NCBI RefSeq assembly: GCF_000016665.1
Contig: NC_009523.1
Span: 3,657,501 to 3,721,500 of the forward strand
Origin: Roseiflexus sp. RS-1
GTDB taxonomy: Bacteria > Chloroflexota > Chloroflexia > Chloroflexales > Roseiflexaceae
DNA length: 64,000 bases
Direction: 5' to 3'
The position numbers and the translations under genes were made by a program. The stretch's first letter is position 1. Each line of letters starts with the position of its first letter. The notes under the pieces were generated by a model that worked only from the letters and a program-made list of their open reading frames with translations, made no database searches and had not been told where the DNA came from. Shown in pieces: positions 43,454 through 53,857 of this stretch.

Positions 43454-46294
43454 TTACTCCGGGAATGCGTACACCACTGCGGTCAACTCCTTCGTCACAC
43501 CCCGGAAATCGGCGCGGTACGTCGGTGTGCGATAGACTTCACGGAAACCCAGGTGCGGGTCGGCAATCATTGCATCAAGCATCCGTCGCACCTCTGGCGC
43601 CGGACGCTGCAACGTATCGAGCACCAGGTACCGCACACGGTAGTGGCGCGCCAGGCGCAGGAACGTCTCCTGATCGGTTGTGTATGGAATCATCAGCGCC
43701 GGACGCTCGCTATGCCAGTTGAGTTGCCACGGATTGCGCGTCATAACGACCGCATCGGGCGGCGTAGAACGCTGCAACCAGGCATAAGCGTCGAGATCGG
43801 CGCGGTAGAGGTGAGGTTCATCGCGCACCTTTTCGGCGATTTCGGGCCACGAAGGGACAATGATAGCCGCAGTCAACGCGACAACTGCCATCAACCCGAA
43901 CGGCGCCCATCGCCGGTTGGAGATCCTGGCAATTCTATCGTAGATGCGCCAGATCGCAGCAGCGGCAAAGAGCGCCAGCCACGGCATGATCACAACCCAG
44001 TAGCGCTCTTCGTTCGTGTGCCAGTAGACGATCAGAAACAGAGTATATGGCACAAAAGCAGCGCAAAGAAGCATTATCAGGCGGCGGTGAGCGACCGCAG
44101 CGCCAACGGCGCCAAAAAGCGCCAGCCACGCGCCCGCCTCAAACAACAAACGCCTCTTGTCGGCGCGCCCGAACCACTCGCCCATCCCAAACGGAGCACG
44201 CTCCCAGGAAGGGATCAGATAATCGCGCAATGCCTGAACCTGACGCTCCAGTTTCACCAGGGTGCGGTCAAATCCCCAGCGCAGAATCCAGCTTCGATCC
44301 GGAACACCCAGCGTGCTCAACCCTTCCTCAGAGGTATACACCGCATAGATCTGATCCCACGTCGTATACTCCAACACCCATGCATCTTTGCTTTCGGTTG
44401 AATAGAACGGCACGCCGAAGGTGAGCATATTCCGCGCCAGGTAGGGGGAGAGTAACGCAAAAGCAACAACACTCCACCCGACAACCGGGGCAAGACGCAC
44501 GCGCAGGTCTGCCATGGTTCGCGGCAGCGCGTCGAAGCGCACCCACAGGAACCACAACCCCATTCCCAACGCGATCAACCCGCCGCTTCCCGGCTTCTGA
44601 AGCAGCATGAGTCCGGTCAACGCACCAGAAACGGCGGTCAGAAGCGCAACCTTTCGCGCAGACATACCCGCCTGCGGCGCACCCCAGGCGCGGTACAGCG
44701 CGATCAGCGCCCCAAACGTAAACAGCGCAAATCCCAGGTCATTCGTCACATAGATCACCAGTTTGAAATAGAGGTGACTGGTGATCAGCAACACAACGGC
44801 GACCAGTCCGACGCGTCGATCCCACAGGCGCGCACCAGCACGGTAGACCGCCAGCGCCAGCAGCGTCATGAACAGCAGATTGGGAACTTTCGCCGCCCAT
44901 GCGCTGACACCGAACACCGCAAACGAGAACGCCACCCACACCGGTTGGAGCAGGGGCCAGGTCTCCTGCGGGCGCGTGACGCCATCATAGAGATAGTAGA
45001 ACTGCGTCACATAATCGACCGTCCATCCGCGACCGGCGAGCAGATTGCGCGCCACGACCGCATTATCCGCATAATCGGCATGACCGACATACGGCAGTGC
45101 CATGATGACCGATCCCAGATACCCGACCCATACCGCCAGCATCAGCGCCAGCAGCAATGCCGCTCCTCGTTGCGAACCGATAGCATCCACCGTATTCTGG
45201 ACGAGACGCGGTAAACCGTTGTGACCATAGATGAGTATCAGCGCCAGAACGCCAGCAATGATCAGGGTAGAGACCAGCGAGTCCGGAAAAAACTCCCAGA
45301 ACCACTCCGGACGCGGCAATGGAGGAGCGTAAAGCGTCACCATCGCCATCAGCCACACGGCAACCGCGCCGAGCAACCCATACCCAAGAGATGCACCACG
45401 CGCAAAGCGGCGTATCAACCGCAAGGGGTATCTTGTGAGCAGCGCACGGTACTGCCAGATCAGCGGAACAGCGCCAATACCGGCGAACCACGGCAGCAAC
45501 GCAACCGCCCAGATACGCAACGCTGCCAGAGCAACCGCTGCCCCGCTGACCAGCAACGTAGCGACAACAAAGGCGCCTGTCGGTCGGCGCGTGAGTGCGG
45601 CAAGCGCCAGGAACCAGACGACGCCATTCACCGCCAGCCAGAACACCGGCGCAACAACCGGCATGAACGGACCATCGCTGGCGCTGCGCACGCTGATCGA
45701 TTCGATCCGAACCCCTTTGGGCCGCGGATCGGTGTAGACACTTGTGCTGGTGAAAACGTCCGAGGCGGTGAACGTCAATATCAGGTCGGCGCCGCGACGC
45801 GCCTCGACCGGGATGGCAAACTCATACTCCGCCCATCGCTCATCAGGGGTGAATCGACCGATCGGCGCATCATGGGTTGCAACGATCACCTCCGGTTGGC
45901 GCGTCACGCTGTTCAGTGCATCGGCGGGCCAACCCTGAGCGCGCACCGTCACAACGAGCGCGCCTTCTCCCAGACCAGCCAGATCGACCCGCGCCCCCTG
46001 GTGCGTCCAGCGACTCCGTCCACTTTGTGCGTCTGCGGTGAGTTCGTCCCCATAGAACGTGTAGCGATCCGCAGCGCCAGCGCCCTCGCTCGCCTGCAAA
46101 AACAAGCGGTCGCCGGGCCAACCGACGAGAATCGTCGTATTGACCGGCGCCTGATACGCGAAGATGCCAGCCAGCACCGCCAGCGCGATGATCAGCGCCA
46201 GGCGCATATCCAGATAATGCAGCACCATCTGCGCATACGTGCCAGCGGACGGCTGCCAGGCAGGTGGATCGCCCGAAATCGTTTTACTCCTCAC
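43454..46294 (-). CDS. Large GT39/ArnT-like membrane glycosyltransferase
   Basis: 946 residues. A short N-terminal segment with one helix (LALIIALAVLAGIFAYQA) is followed by a periplasmic beta-rich part, then ~12 further helices. The lumenal loop DYADNAVVARNLLAGRGWTVDYV is the dolichyl-phosphate-mannose-mannosyltransferase signature (acidic residue in the first large loop). The C-terminus is soluble (APDALVMTRNPW-like, YLVLDTLQRP). Probably acts at the outer face of the membrane; the acceptor is unknown. Confidence 0.78.
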   Translation of the reverse strand: MRSKTISGDPPAWQPSAGTYAQMVLHYLDMRLALIIALAVLAGIFAYQAPVNTTILVGWPGDRLFLQASEGAGAADRYTFYGDELTADAQSGRSRWTHQGARVDLAGLGEGALVVTVRAQGWPADALNSVTRQPEVIVATHDAPIGRFTPDERWAEYEFAIPVEARRGADLILTFTASDVFTSTSVYTDPRPKGVRIESISVRSASDGPFMPVVAPVFWLAVNGVVWFLALAALTRRPTGAFVVATLLVSGAAVALAALRIWAVALLPWFAGIGAVPLIWQYRALLTRYPLRLIRRFARGASLGYGLLGAVAVWLMAMVTLYAPPLPRPEWFWEFFPDSLVSTLIIAGVLALILIYGHNGLPRLVQNTVDAIGSQRGAALLLALMLAVWVGYLGSVIMALPYVGHADYADNAVVARNLLAGRGWTVDYVTQFYYLYDGVTRPQETWPLLQPVWVAFSFAVFGVSAWAAKVPNLLFMTLLALAVYRAGARLWDRRVGLVAVVLLITSHLYFKLVIYVTNDLGFALFTFGALIALYRAWGAPQAGMSARKVALLTAVSGALTGLMLLQKPGSGGLIALGMGLWFLWVRFDALPRTMADLRVRLAPVVGWSVVAFALLSPYLARNMLTFGVPFYSTESKDAWVLEYTTWDQIYAVYTSEEGLSTLGVPDRSWILRWGFDRTLVKLERQVQALRDYLIPSWERAPFGMGEWFGRADKRRLLFEAGAWLALFGAVGAAVAHRRLIMLLCAAFVPYTLFLIVYWHTNEERYWVVIMPWLALFAAAAIWRIYDRIARISNRRWAPFGLMAVVALTAAIIVPSWPEIAEKVRDEPHLYRADLDAYAWLQRSTPPDAVVMTRNPWQLNWHSERPALMIPYTTDQETFLRLARHYRVRYLVLDTLQRPAPEVRRMLDAMIADPHLGFREVYRTPTYRADFRGVTKELTAVVYAFPE

Positions 46295-46322
46295 GGGCAG
46301 TATTATACTCGAATGTTTCTGC

Positions 46323-46328
46323 TACAAT
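46323..46328 (+). promoter_or_regulatory. -10 box of the RidA gene
   Basis: TACAAT, 38 bases before the RidA start. The same GCTACAATAG sequence precedes the gene at 9123. Confidence 0.4.
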
Positions 46329-46365
46329 AGCCGCGGTTCGCATTCCTGCAGAAAGGAAAACCACG

Positions 46366-46755
46366 ATGGAACGTGCAGTCGTGCAAACGCCGGATGCGCC
46401 TCAGGCGATTGGACCCTATTCCCAGGCGATTAACGCTGGCAATCTCGTGTTCTGCTCCGGTCAGATACCCCTGACACCCGATGGCGCCCTGATCGAGGGG
46501 GATGTTGCTGCGCAAACGCGCCAGGTGCTGACCAACCTTCAGGCAGTGCTGACAGCTGCTGGCAGTTCGCTCGATCAGGTGGTCAAAACAACCGTCTTTC
46601 TCGCCGACATGGGAGACTTTGCTGCAATGAACGCGGTGTATGCCGAATTCTTTCCCGCAAACCCGCCAGCGCGTTCGACCGTCCAGGTGGCGCGGCTGCC
46701 GCGCGACGCGCGGGTGGAGATCGAAGCGATTGCGTTGAGGCGTTCCGCGTCATGA
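46366..46755 (+). CDS. RidA-family imine/enamine deaminase
   Basis: 129 residues from the ATG at 46366 (AAAGGA upstream), the normal length. YjgF/RidA signature: PYSQAINAGNLVFCSGQIP, FLADMGDFAAMNAVYAEFF, PARSTVQVARLPRDARVEIEAIA (the Arg that binds the carboxylate). It hydrolyses reactive enamines from PLP enzymes. Its TGA overlaps the GH32 ATG (ATGA). Confidence 0.92.
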   Translation: MERAVVQTPDAPQAIGPYSQAINAGNLVFCSGQIPLTPDGALIEGDVAAQTRQVLTNLQAVLTAAGSSLDQVVKTTVFLADMGDFAAMNAVYAEFFPANPPARSTVQVARLPRDARVEIEAIALRRSAS

Positions 46756-48024
46756 CATCAAACGATCGATACCGACCCGGGTATCACTTTACCCCGCCTG
46801 GTGGCTGGATGAACGACCCAAATGGGTTAATTCAGTGGCATGGTCGTTACCACATGTTCTACCAGCACAATCCGCACGAGGCGCGCTGGGGTTTTATCCA
46901 CTGGGGGCACGCTGTCAGCAATGACCTGATACGCTGGACCGATCTGCCGATCGCGCTGGCACCGGAACCAGGTTCACCGCGCGGTGATGGGTGCTGGTCT
47001 GGCGTGGCTGTGGATGATCATGGCATTCCCACGCTGGTGTATACCGAAGTGCGGAATGGCGTCCAGTTGCCGTATATTGCGACCGGCAGCGATGATCTGG
47101 TGACGTGGCGGAAACATCCGCGCAACCCGGTGATACCCGGTCCACCCGAAGGACTGGAGGTTGCCGGTTTTCGCGACCACTGTGTCTGGCGCGAGGGCGA
47201 TGAGTGGCGCCAGATCATCGGATCGGGAATTGTGGGGCAGGGAGGTGCGTGCTTTCTGTATCGCGGTCGCAGCCTGCTGGAGTGGGAGTATCTCGGTCTG
47301 CTGTGTGTCGGGAGTGTTGGCGAGAACGACGAGATGTGGGAATGCCCGGACTTCTTCGCATCTGGCGGGCGGCATGTGCTGGTTCTTTCGCCGCTTCCGC
47401 TCAATCAGGCAGTCTATCTGGTCGGGCGGTACCAGGCGAACCGATTCACTCCTGAAGTGCACGGTACGGTCGATGGCAGCGCCAATTTCTACGCACCGCA
47501 GAGTTTCGTCGATCAACAGGGACGACGGATCATGGATGGTTGGATGGCTGCGCGAGGCGCGCAGCGAAACGGCTCAACTGAACGCAGGATGGTCAGGGGC
47601 AATGTCATTGCCGCGCCTGATCACTCTCCGCGCTGACGGACGTCTCAGAATGACCCCTGCACCAGAAGTGGAAACGCTCCGTAGCGCACACATCACGCAC
47701 GCGCCGCACGACCTGGCGCCGGATACTGTTGCTGCGCTCGATGAACTGCATGGAGACATGATCGAGATTGCGACGACTATTGACCCCGGCGCCGCGCAAC
47801 GTGTCGGCATCACACTGCTTGCCAGCCCGAACCGTGAAGAAGAAACGCGCGTCATCTACGAACGTCTTCCAGGTCGATTGCTGGTCGATCGGACACGATC
47901 CGGCAGCGGATCTTCTGACTCACCCTCTGTTGCTCTGTCGCTTGCTCCCGGTGAAATGCTCGACCTGCGCATCTTCGTTGATCGTTCGATCAGTTCTCAG
48001 TTCTTTCCAGGAAGCATCCTATGA
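46752..48024 (+). pseudogene. GH32 fructosidase/levanase, frameshifted and shortened
   Basis: The first part (46752-~47540) has the catalytic module: GWMNDPNGLIQW (nucleophile Asp), GFIHWGHAVS, FRDHCVWR (transition-state Asp) and WECPDFF (acid/base Glu in ECP). Near 47535-47548 a 4-nt insertion (ATGG) shifts the frame, so the first ORF ends early at 47636. The continuing frame (WLREARSETAQLNAGW) runs to 48024 and encodes most of the C-terminal beta-sandwich (LDLRIFVDRSISSQFF) but stops at the rhodanese start, missing the last strands. It would need to be restored to be active. Confidence 0.8.
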
Positions 48025-48458
48025 AACGTCTCTTTCTCCTGCTGCTCATCATATCCGCATATGCAATAGCAGCCTGCAGTGCACCAGCGACAACCGCACC
48101 CATCGTTGCAGGCAGTGCACCGTCGAGTACCATCAACATCGACAATCTGCCGCTCAACGTCGATGTCGCCACAGTACGTGCGCTCCAGGAGCGGGATGAT
48201 GTCGTCCTGATCGACGTGCGCGAGCCGGAAGAATACGCTGCCGGACACATCCCCGGCGTGCGTCTTATTCCGATGGGCGAGGTTCCTTCCCGCCTGAACG
48301 AGATCCCGACCGACAAGACGGTGATCGTCACCTGCCGCAGCGGCAACCGCAGTGGACAGATCACCGATTTCCTGCGACGCAACGGCTTCACCCGCGTCCA
48401 CAACATGCAGGGCGGCATTCTCGCCTGGCAACGCGCCGGGTATCCCGTCGAGAAGTAA
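48021..48458 (+). CDS. Rhodanese-like lipoprotein
   Basis: 145 residues. Signal peptide ends in lipobox AIAAC (Cys ~residue 19). The rhodanese domain shows VVLIDVREPEEYAAGHIPG, the active-site loop CRSGNRSG (Cys ~residue 105) and VHNMQGGILAWQ. Sulfurtransferase or sulfide-handling role outside the membrane. ATG overlaps the stop of the broken GH32 frame. Confidence 0.88.
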   Translation: MKRLFLLLLIISAYAIAACSAPATTAPIVAGSAPSSTINIDNLPLNVDVATVRALQERDDVVLIDVREPEEYAAGHIPGVRLIPMGEVPSRLNEIPTDKTVIVTCRSGNRSGQITDFLRRNGFTRVHNMQGGILAWQRAGYPVEK

Positions 48459-48675
48459 CCGGCGCAGACCTGGAAAACCGGGCATCGTGATCGAGCCGGG
48501 GCAGCGCCTCAATCAGGCGCCTGGACGATGTGCTCGTCGTTCAGGCGCGCCTCTCATCCTGCTGGAAGAAGCCGACATTCTCCCCTTTCTGCAACAATCG
48601 ACCGGGCGCCAGTGCAGCAAAAGCGTCTGCTGGCATCTGGAATAATGCTTGTCTCCAAATTGATAGTTAGTATCA

Positions 48676-48705
48676 TTGATTTTTCAAACAGAGTTCCTGT
48701 ACAAT
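48676..48705 (+). promoter_or_regulatory. Promoter of the LuxR-type regulator
   Basis: TTGATT (48676-48681), an 18-base spacer and TACAAT (48700-48705), about 33 bases before the ATG at 48738. Confidence 0.5.
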
Positions 48706-48737
48706 ACGACGAGAAAGATGGACACTATGGGGGTCTC

Positions 48738-51385
48738 ATGAGCGAATCGCTGCTCATTACCAGGATTGCCCCGCCCGCCTATCGCAGCCATCTCGTTCCA
48801 CGCCGACGCATTCTTGCACAATTGCGCAATCTCATCGATATACCATTGACACTTCTCAGCGCCCCTGCGGGTTTTGGCAAAACTACAGCGATGCTGGAGG
48901 CAACCGGCACATGCTGCGGAAGCGTGCTGATACGGCGCTGGCATGGCTGACGCTCGACGAACACGACAACGATCCGATCCACTTCTGGCGCTACGTGGCT
49001 CTGGCAGTGCACAGCGCCATCAACAACTGCGGCGCCGCAATGATCGAGGCGCTGGCAGGACCGCAACCGGCGCCGATTCGACCACTGCTTGTTGCGACGA
49101 TCAACGAGATAGGAGCGCAGGAACAGCACCTCGTCCTTGTGCTGGACGATTATCATTTCATCGATCTGCCCGCCATTCATGACGATCTGGCGTTTCTTCT
49201 GAATCACGCGCCCCCGAACCTGCATGGTGTGATCATCACGCGCGCCGACCCGCCACTGCCACTGCACCGCTGGCGTGCACGCGGTCAGTTGCTCGAGGTG
49301 CGGATGGACGATCTGCGCTTCGATCTGATGGAAGCGGCGGAGTTACTCAATGGGGTCATGCGCCTGGGGTTCGATGAAGAGGATATAGCGACTCTGCTGC
49401 GGCAGACCGAAGGATGGCCTGCTGCTCTCTACCTGGCAGGGCTGGCGTTGCGCGAAGACGATCCTGCAACCCGGCGTCAGCGCATCGCACGACTGGCGCA
49501 GAGCAACCGGTTCATCATCGAATATCTCACCGAAGAGATACTGGCGCAACAACCTCCAGACGTGCATGAGTTCCTGCTGTGCATCTCCGTTCTGGAACGA
49601 TTCTGCGGTCCGCTATGCGACGCCGTTGCCGGCAGGAGCGGCAGCGCCGCGCTTCTCGAATCACTGGCGCAACGCAATCTGTTTCTCATCCCGCTCAGTA
49701 CTGCGGCAAACGACAATGAGCGCTGGTTTCGTTTTCACCGGTTGTTTGGCGATCTGCTGCGCAGTCAGTTATCGAGCACTCATTCGGCGGATATTCCTGC
49801 ACTGTACCGGCGCGCGGCAGCCTGGCACGCTGCGCGTGGCGACATCGAGCAGGCCATCGAGTATGCCCTGGCAGGGCGCGATTTCGATGCTGCCACGCAT
49901 CTTCTTGACCGGGCCGCCAGCACGCTGGTGATGGAAGGACGGGCAGCGCTCCTTGAACGCTGGTTGAACCTCTTGCCCGACGAACTGCGACAGACATTGC
50001 CGCACGCCAGCATTGCCTTTGCCTGGGCGCTCATTCTGCGCGGGCGGTATAGCGAGGTCGAGCCGTACATTGTACAGGTGGAAACGATCATACCGGCAGA
50101 CGACCCTGCACTCCGTGGTGAACTCCATGCCGTGCGCGCCGTCCTCGCCGAAATCAAAGGACAGCTGGCAGAGGCGCTCCACCACGCGCAGCAGGCGCTC
50201 GACCATGCCCCTTCCGATCATCGTATCGCCCATGCAGTGGCAAAGACGGCAATTGCTGGAGCGCTGCGCGCGGCTGGCGATGTAAACGCCGCTATCGTTG
50301 CATATGAACAGGCTGTGCCGCTCTGTGTCGCCGCACGCCTGCCACTGCCAGCGCTCCTGGGGCGCGCGCATCTCGGCATGCTGTATCTGGTGCAGGGAAG
50401 GTTGCGCAACGCCGAGGCGACGGTGCGACCGGTTTTGACCTCAGCGGCGTTTATGCCTGCCGCTGCACCCGCTTTTATTGCGTACAGCGCGCTTCTGATC
50501 GAACGCAACCAGCTGGACGAAGCCCGGCAGCAGTTGCAACACGCACTCAACCTGGCGCAGCAGAGCGGACATACCGCTGCGCTGGCGCAATGCTTTATTC
50601 ATCTGGCGCGGGTGCAGCGCGCCCTCGGCGACTTCGCAGGCGCCCAGGCCGCACTCGATGCCGCTGCCGCATATGTTGCCCAGGGTGTTCCAGTATGGAT
50701 CGAACCGATGCTGATCGCCGAACGTGTGCATCTCTACCTCGATCAGGGCGCAGTGACGAAAGCCAGGCGTGTACTGACCGGGCACGGTACACATAGCGAC
50801 TCGGTTGCTGGAGTGAGCCGGGAGGCGGTACCGCTGGCACGCGCACGCCTGCTGCTGCACCAGGGGCGCAACGCCGACGCGCGCGCACTGCTTGATGAGG
50901 TGATCGCTCTGGCGGAAGCATCTGATCGGCAGGGAAGAGTCATCGAGGCGCTGGTGCTGCGTGCACTGGCAAACGATGCGTTGGGTGACGAGTCCGCTGC
51001 GCTCGACGATCTGCGACGCTCAGTGACCCTGGCGGCGCCGGAAGGGTTCGTGCGCGTCTTCCTCGATGCAGGCCCGCGTATGGCAAAACTGCTCTATCGC
51101 GCAGGCAGCCCCGCTGCCCATCGTCTGCTGGAAGCGTTTCCTCCGACGATCCGTGAGCGCAGCGCCACACTGTCAGAACTGAGCGAACCGCTCAGCGAAC
51201 GCGAACGTGACATTCTGCGCCTGATGGCGCGTGGATTGACCTACCGACAGATTGCCAGCGAACTGATGATCAGCATCAACACGGTGCGTTACCACGTCAA
51301 GAGTCTCTACAGCAAACTCCAGGTCAGCAGCCGCACCCTGGCGCTTGCCCGCGCGCGCGATCTCCATCTGCTCGATGGGGCATAA
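48738..51385 (+). pseudogene. MalT-like LuxR-family STAND regulator, frameshifted
   Basis: The N-terminal frame from the ATG at 48738 has LLITRIAPPAYRSHLVPRRR and the Walker A box SAPAGFGKTTAM, then ends at a TGA (48950) after MLEATGTCC. The rest continues in another frame from about 48900: HMLRKRADTALAWLTLDEHD, the Walker B VLVLDDYHFI, winged-helix and TPR regions, and the C-terminal LuxR HTH (LSERERDILRLMARGLTYRQ, SINTVRYHVKSLYSKL). A single missing base near 48895-48905 would explain it. Full length would be ~880 residues, typical of MalT-like activators. Confidence 0.82.
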
Positions 51386-51393
51386 TGCCTCAA

Positions 51394-51812
51394 TTGCCCC
51401 CGCTGCCGGTCCGGGCGCAGCGCTGCTGCGCCCCTACATCGCCTCCCGCCCCCGCCATTGCCCCCGCTGCCGGTCCAGGCGCAGCGCTGCTGCGCCCCTA
51501 CTCCCTCTCGCCCCCGCCATTGCCCCCGCTGCCGGTCCGGGCGCAGCGCTGTTGCGCCCCTACATCGCCTCTCGCCCCCGCCATTACCCCCGCTGCCGGT
51601 CCGGACGCAGCGCTGCTGCGCCCCTACATCGCCTCTCGCCCCCGCCATTGCCCCCGCTGCCGGTCCGGGCGCAGCGCTGCTGCGCCCTCGCTGCCGGTCC
51701 GGGCGCAGCGCTGTTGCGCCCCTACATCGCCTCTCGCCCCCGCCATTGCCCCCGCTGCCGGTCCGGGCGCAGCGCTGCTGCGCCCCTACTCCCTCTCGCC
51801 TCGCGTCTCGCA
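51394..51812 (+). repeat. GC-rich tandem hairpin array
   Basis: About seven units with starts at 51394, 51458, 51520, 51584, 51648, (an internal 34-base partial) and 51746; period 62-64 bases. Each unit has CCCCCGCTGCCGGTCCGGGC and a strong hairpin GGCGCAGC GCT GCTGCGCC, with variation at single positions. It begins right after the regulator stop, and its end overlaps the 3' end of the convergent gene at 51786. Two more units lie at 43311-43452. No spacer diversity, so it is not a CRISPR. Confidence 0.85.
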
Positions 51813-53855
51813 CCTCTCCCGCATGAACGGTGGCGCATCGTTATCCAGCGCCTCGTCGAACTCACGCGCCGCCCGATGACCGGCAAACACCGCCTGCGCG
51901 ATAATGTGCGGCGCCTCGGCATCACCAATCACCCGCAGAGTGCGGATGCGACTGTCGGCTCGAGCAGGCGCCAGGTCAACCGCCAACTCATCGCACGGCA
52001 GGCGATCAGCGACGATCACTACTGCATCGCACGCCAGATCGATGGTGACGCCGGTTATCATATGGCGAACGGCGACACCGCCCTCAAGAATCGTGCTGAG
52101 CACGCTGCGGGTATGGATGACCACCCCCAATCCGCACAATCTCCGCTCAACCCGCTCCTGTTCGAGCGTGAACTGGGTCCAGTGCGACACCATTGGCGCA
52201 GGCGTGCACACGATGACCTGGCGTCCCTGGCGCGCCAGCAACTCTGCCAGAACGCCTCCCATGTAGTAGTGATCGTCATCGTAGATCACAACCCGACCCG
52301 ACGGCAGACGCCCATCCATCAGGTCATCGGGGGTGTACACATGAGGCAGATCATGCCCCGGCAGCGGGCGATGCACGGTGCGTCCCATACCGTCCCGTCG
52401 CCAGACCGCACCGGTCGCGATGATAACGTGCTCATACCCGCTTTCGAGAACGTCGGCGGCAGTCATCGGATTCCCCGGCAACAGCTGAACATTCGGCAGC
52501 CTGGCGATCTGCGTCAGACGCCAGTCGATCACCCGCCGCCACTCCTGCAATCCAGGGAGGCGCGCCTCGCGCGCCACGCGACCACCCGGTTCACGCTGCG
52601 CTTCGACCAGCGTTACCTGATAGCCGCGTTGACCCAGCGCACGGGCGCACTCCAACCCCGCCGGGCCCGCGCCGACGACCAGAATCTCGGCGGTGCTGCG
52701 GCGTGGCGCAATTGTTTCGGGATGCCATCCGCGCCGCCATTCCTCACCCATCGTCGGGTTTTGCGTGCAACGGATCGGAACGCATTTGTTATCGCCGGTG
52801 ACACAGATATTGCACCCGATGCACTCACGGATATCTTCGACCCGTCCTTCCCGAATCTTGCGCGGCAGGAACGGATCGGCGATTGATGGTCGCGCCGCGC
52901 CGATGAAATCCAGGATTCCGCGCCGGACGGCAGAAACCATCGACTCCGGCGACGTATATCGCCCCACACCCACCACCGGCTTGCTCGTCAATTGTTTGAC
53001 AAACGCAATGTACGGCTCCTGAAACCCTTCCTTCTCAAAGCGCGACGACGCTGAGTCGTTGCTCCAGTTCGCGACGTTGACATCCCATAGATCGGGAAGT
53101 TCCGCAAGCATCGCAACGATCTCATACGCCTCGCCCTGGCTGGTCAGACCCTCATCACCAAGCAGTTCATCGACCGCCAGACGCACCGCAACCGTGCAGC
53201 GGTCGCCAACGGCATCTTTCGTATCCTCGATCAACTCGCGGAGCAGGCGCACCCGGTTTTCCAGACTTCCGCCATACGCATCGCTCCGATCATTGTACCG
53301 GCGCAGCAGGAAGTGCATCGCCAGACTCAAACCGTGCCCGGCATAGCAGTAGATAATGTCGAAACCGGCATGTCTGGCGCGCAGTGCCGCGCTGCGGTGC
53401 CAGCGACGCAGATTGCGAATGTCTTCCAGGTCCATCCGACGACACTGACCCGGTTCGAAGCCTGTGCCGCCCATCAAGCCAATCGAACGCGGACCGAGCG
53501 AGGCGGTGCGCGAGTAATAGTTCATCGCATCGTGACCATTGTGGGTCAACTCAATGCCTGCAAGCGCGCCGTGACGGTGCACTGCTTCCGCCATAAGCGC
53601 CAGTGCCGGGATGTCATCATCACTCCACAAGCGCCCCTCCAGGTACGGCGCCAGATCGCTCGAATGGTGAATCTCGACTTCCTCGGTGCACACAACACCC
53701 CAACCACCCTCGGCTTTCACGCCGCGCATAGCAGCCAGCGCACGCGGCATGCGGTACCCCATGCCATTACAGTGCGGAACCTGGTAAAATCGGTTGGGGG
53801 CAGTCACCGGACCGATGCGCACCGGTTCGAAGAGAAGAGTGTAGGGATGGGTCAT
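51786..53855 (-). CDS. Trimethylamine-dehydrogenase-like flavoprotein (TMADH family)
   Basis: 689 residues. N-terminal FMN barrel (PNRFYQVPHCNGMGYR, with Cys29 at the position of the 6-S-cysteinyl-FMN Cys of TMADH), a 4Fe-4S cluster (CIGCNICVTGDNKC...C, then TQNPTMGEEWRRGWHPE, very close to the TMADH family), and a C-terminal NAD/FAD-like half (ILVVGAGPAGLECARALG). The TMADH substrate Tyr60 appears replaced by Glu (CTEEVEI), so the substrate may be a different amine or an enoate. The last few residues overlap the repeat array. It lies 2 bases downstream of the O-methyltransferase. Confidence 0.85.
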   Translation of the reverse strand: MTHPYTLLFEPVRIGPVTAPNRFYQVPHCNGMGYRMPRALAAMRGVKAEGGWGVVCTEEVEIHHSSDLAPYLEGRLWSDDDIPALALMAEAVHRHGALAGIELTHNGHDAMNYYSRTASLGPRSIGLMGGTGFEPGQCRRMDLEDIRNLRRWHRSAALRARHAGFDIIYCYAGHGLSLAMHFLLRRYNDRSDAYGGSLENRVRLLRELIEDTKDAVGDRCTVAVRLAVDELLGDEGLTSQGEAYEIVAMLAELPDLWDVNVANWSNDSASSRFEKEGFQEPYIAFVKQLTSKPVVGVGRYTSPESMVSAVRRGILDFIGAARPSIADPFLPRKIREGRVEDIRECIGCNICVTGDNKCVPIRCTQNPTMGEEWRRGWHPETIAPRRSTAEILVVGAGPAGLECARALGQRGYQVTLVEAQREPGGRVAREARLPGLQEWRRVIDWRLTQIARLPNVQLLPGNPMTAADVLESGYEHVIIATGAVWRRDGMGRTVHRPLPGHDLPHVYTPDDLMDGRLPSGRVVIYDDDHYYMGGVLAELLARQGRQVIVCTPAPMVSHWTQFTLEQERVERRLCGLGVVIHTRSVLSTILEGGVAVRHMITGVTIDLACDAVVIVADRLPCDELAVDLAPARADSRIRTLRVIGDAEAPHIIAQAVFAGHRAAREFDEALDNDAPPFMRERCETRGERE

Positions 53856-53857
53856 AT

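Noticed and set aside
51394-51812. CRISPR-like direct repeat array
   Set aside because: Units are nearly contiguous and nearly identical with no unique spacers, and no cas genes are present.
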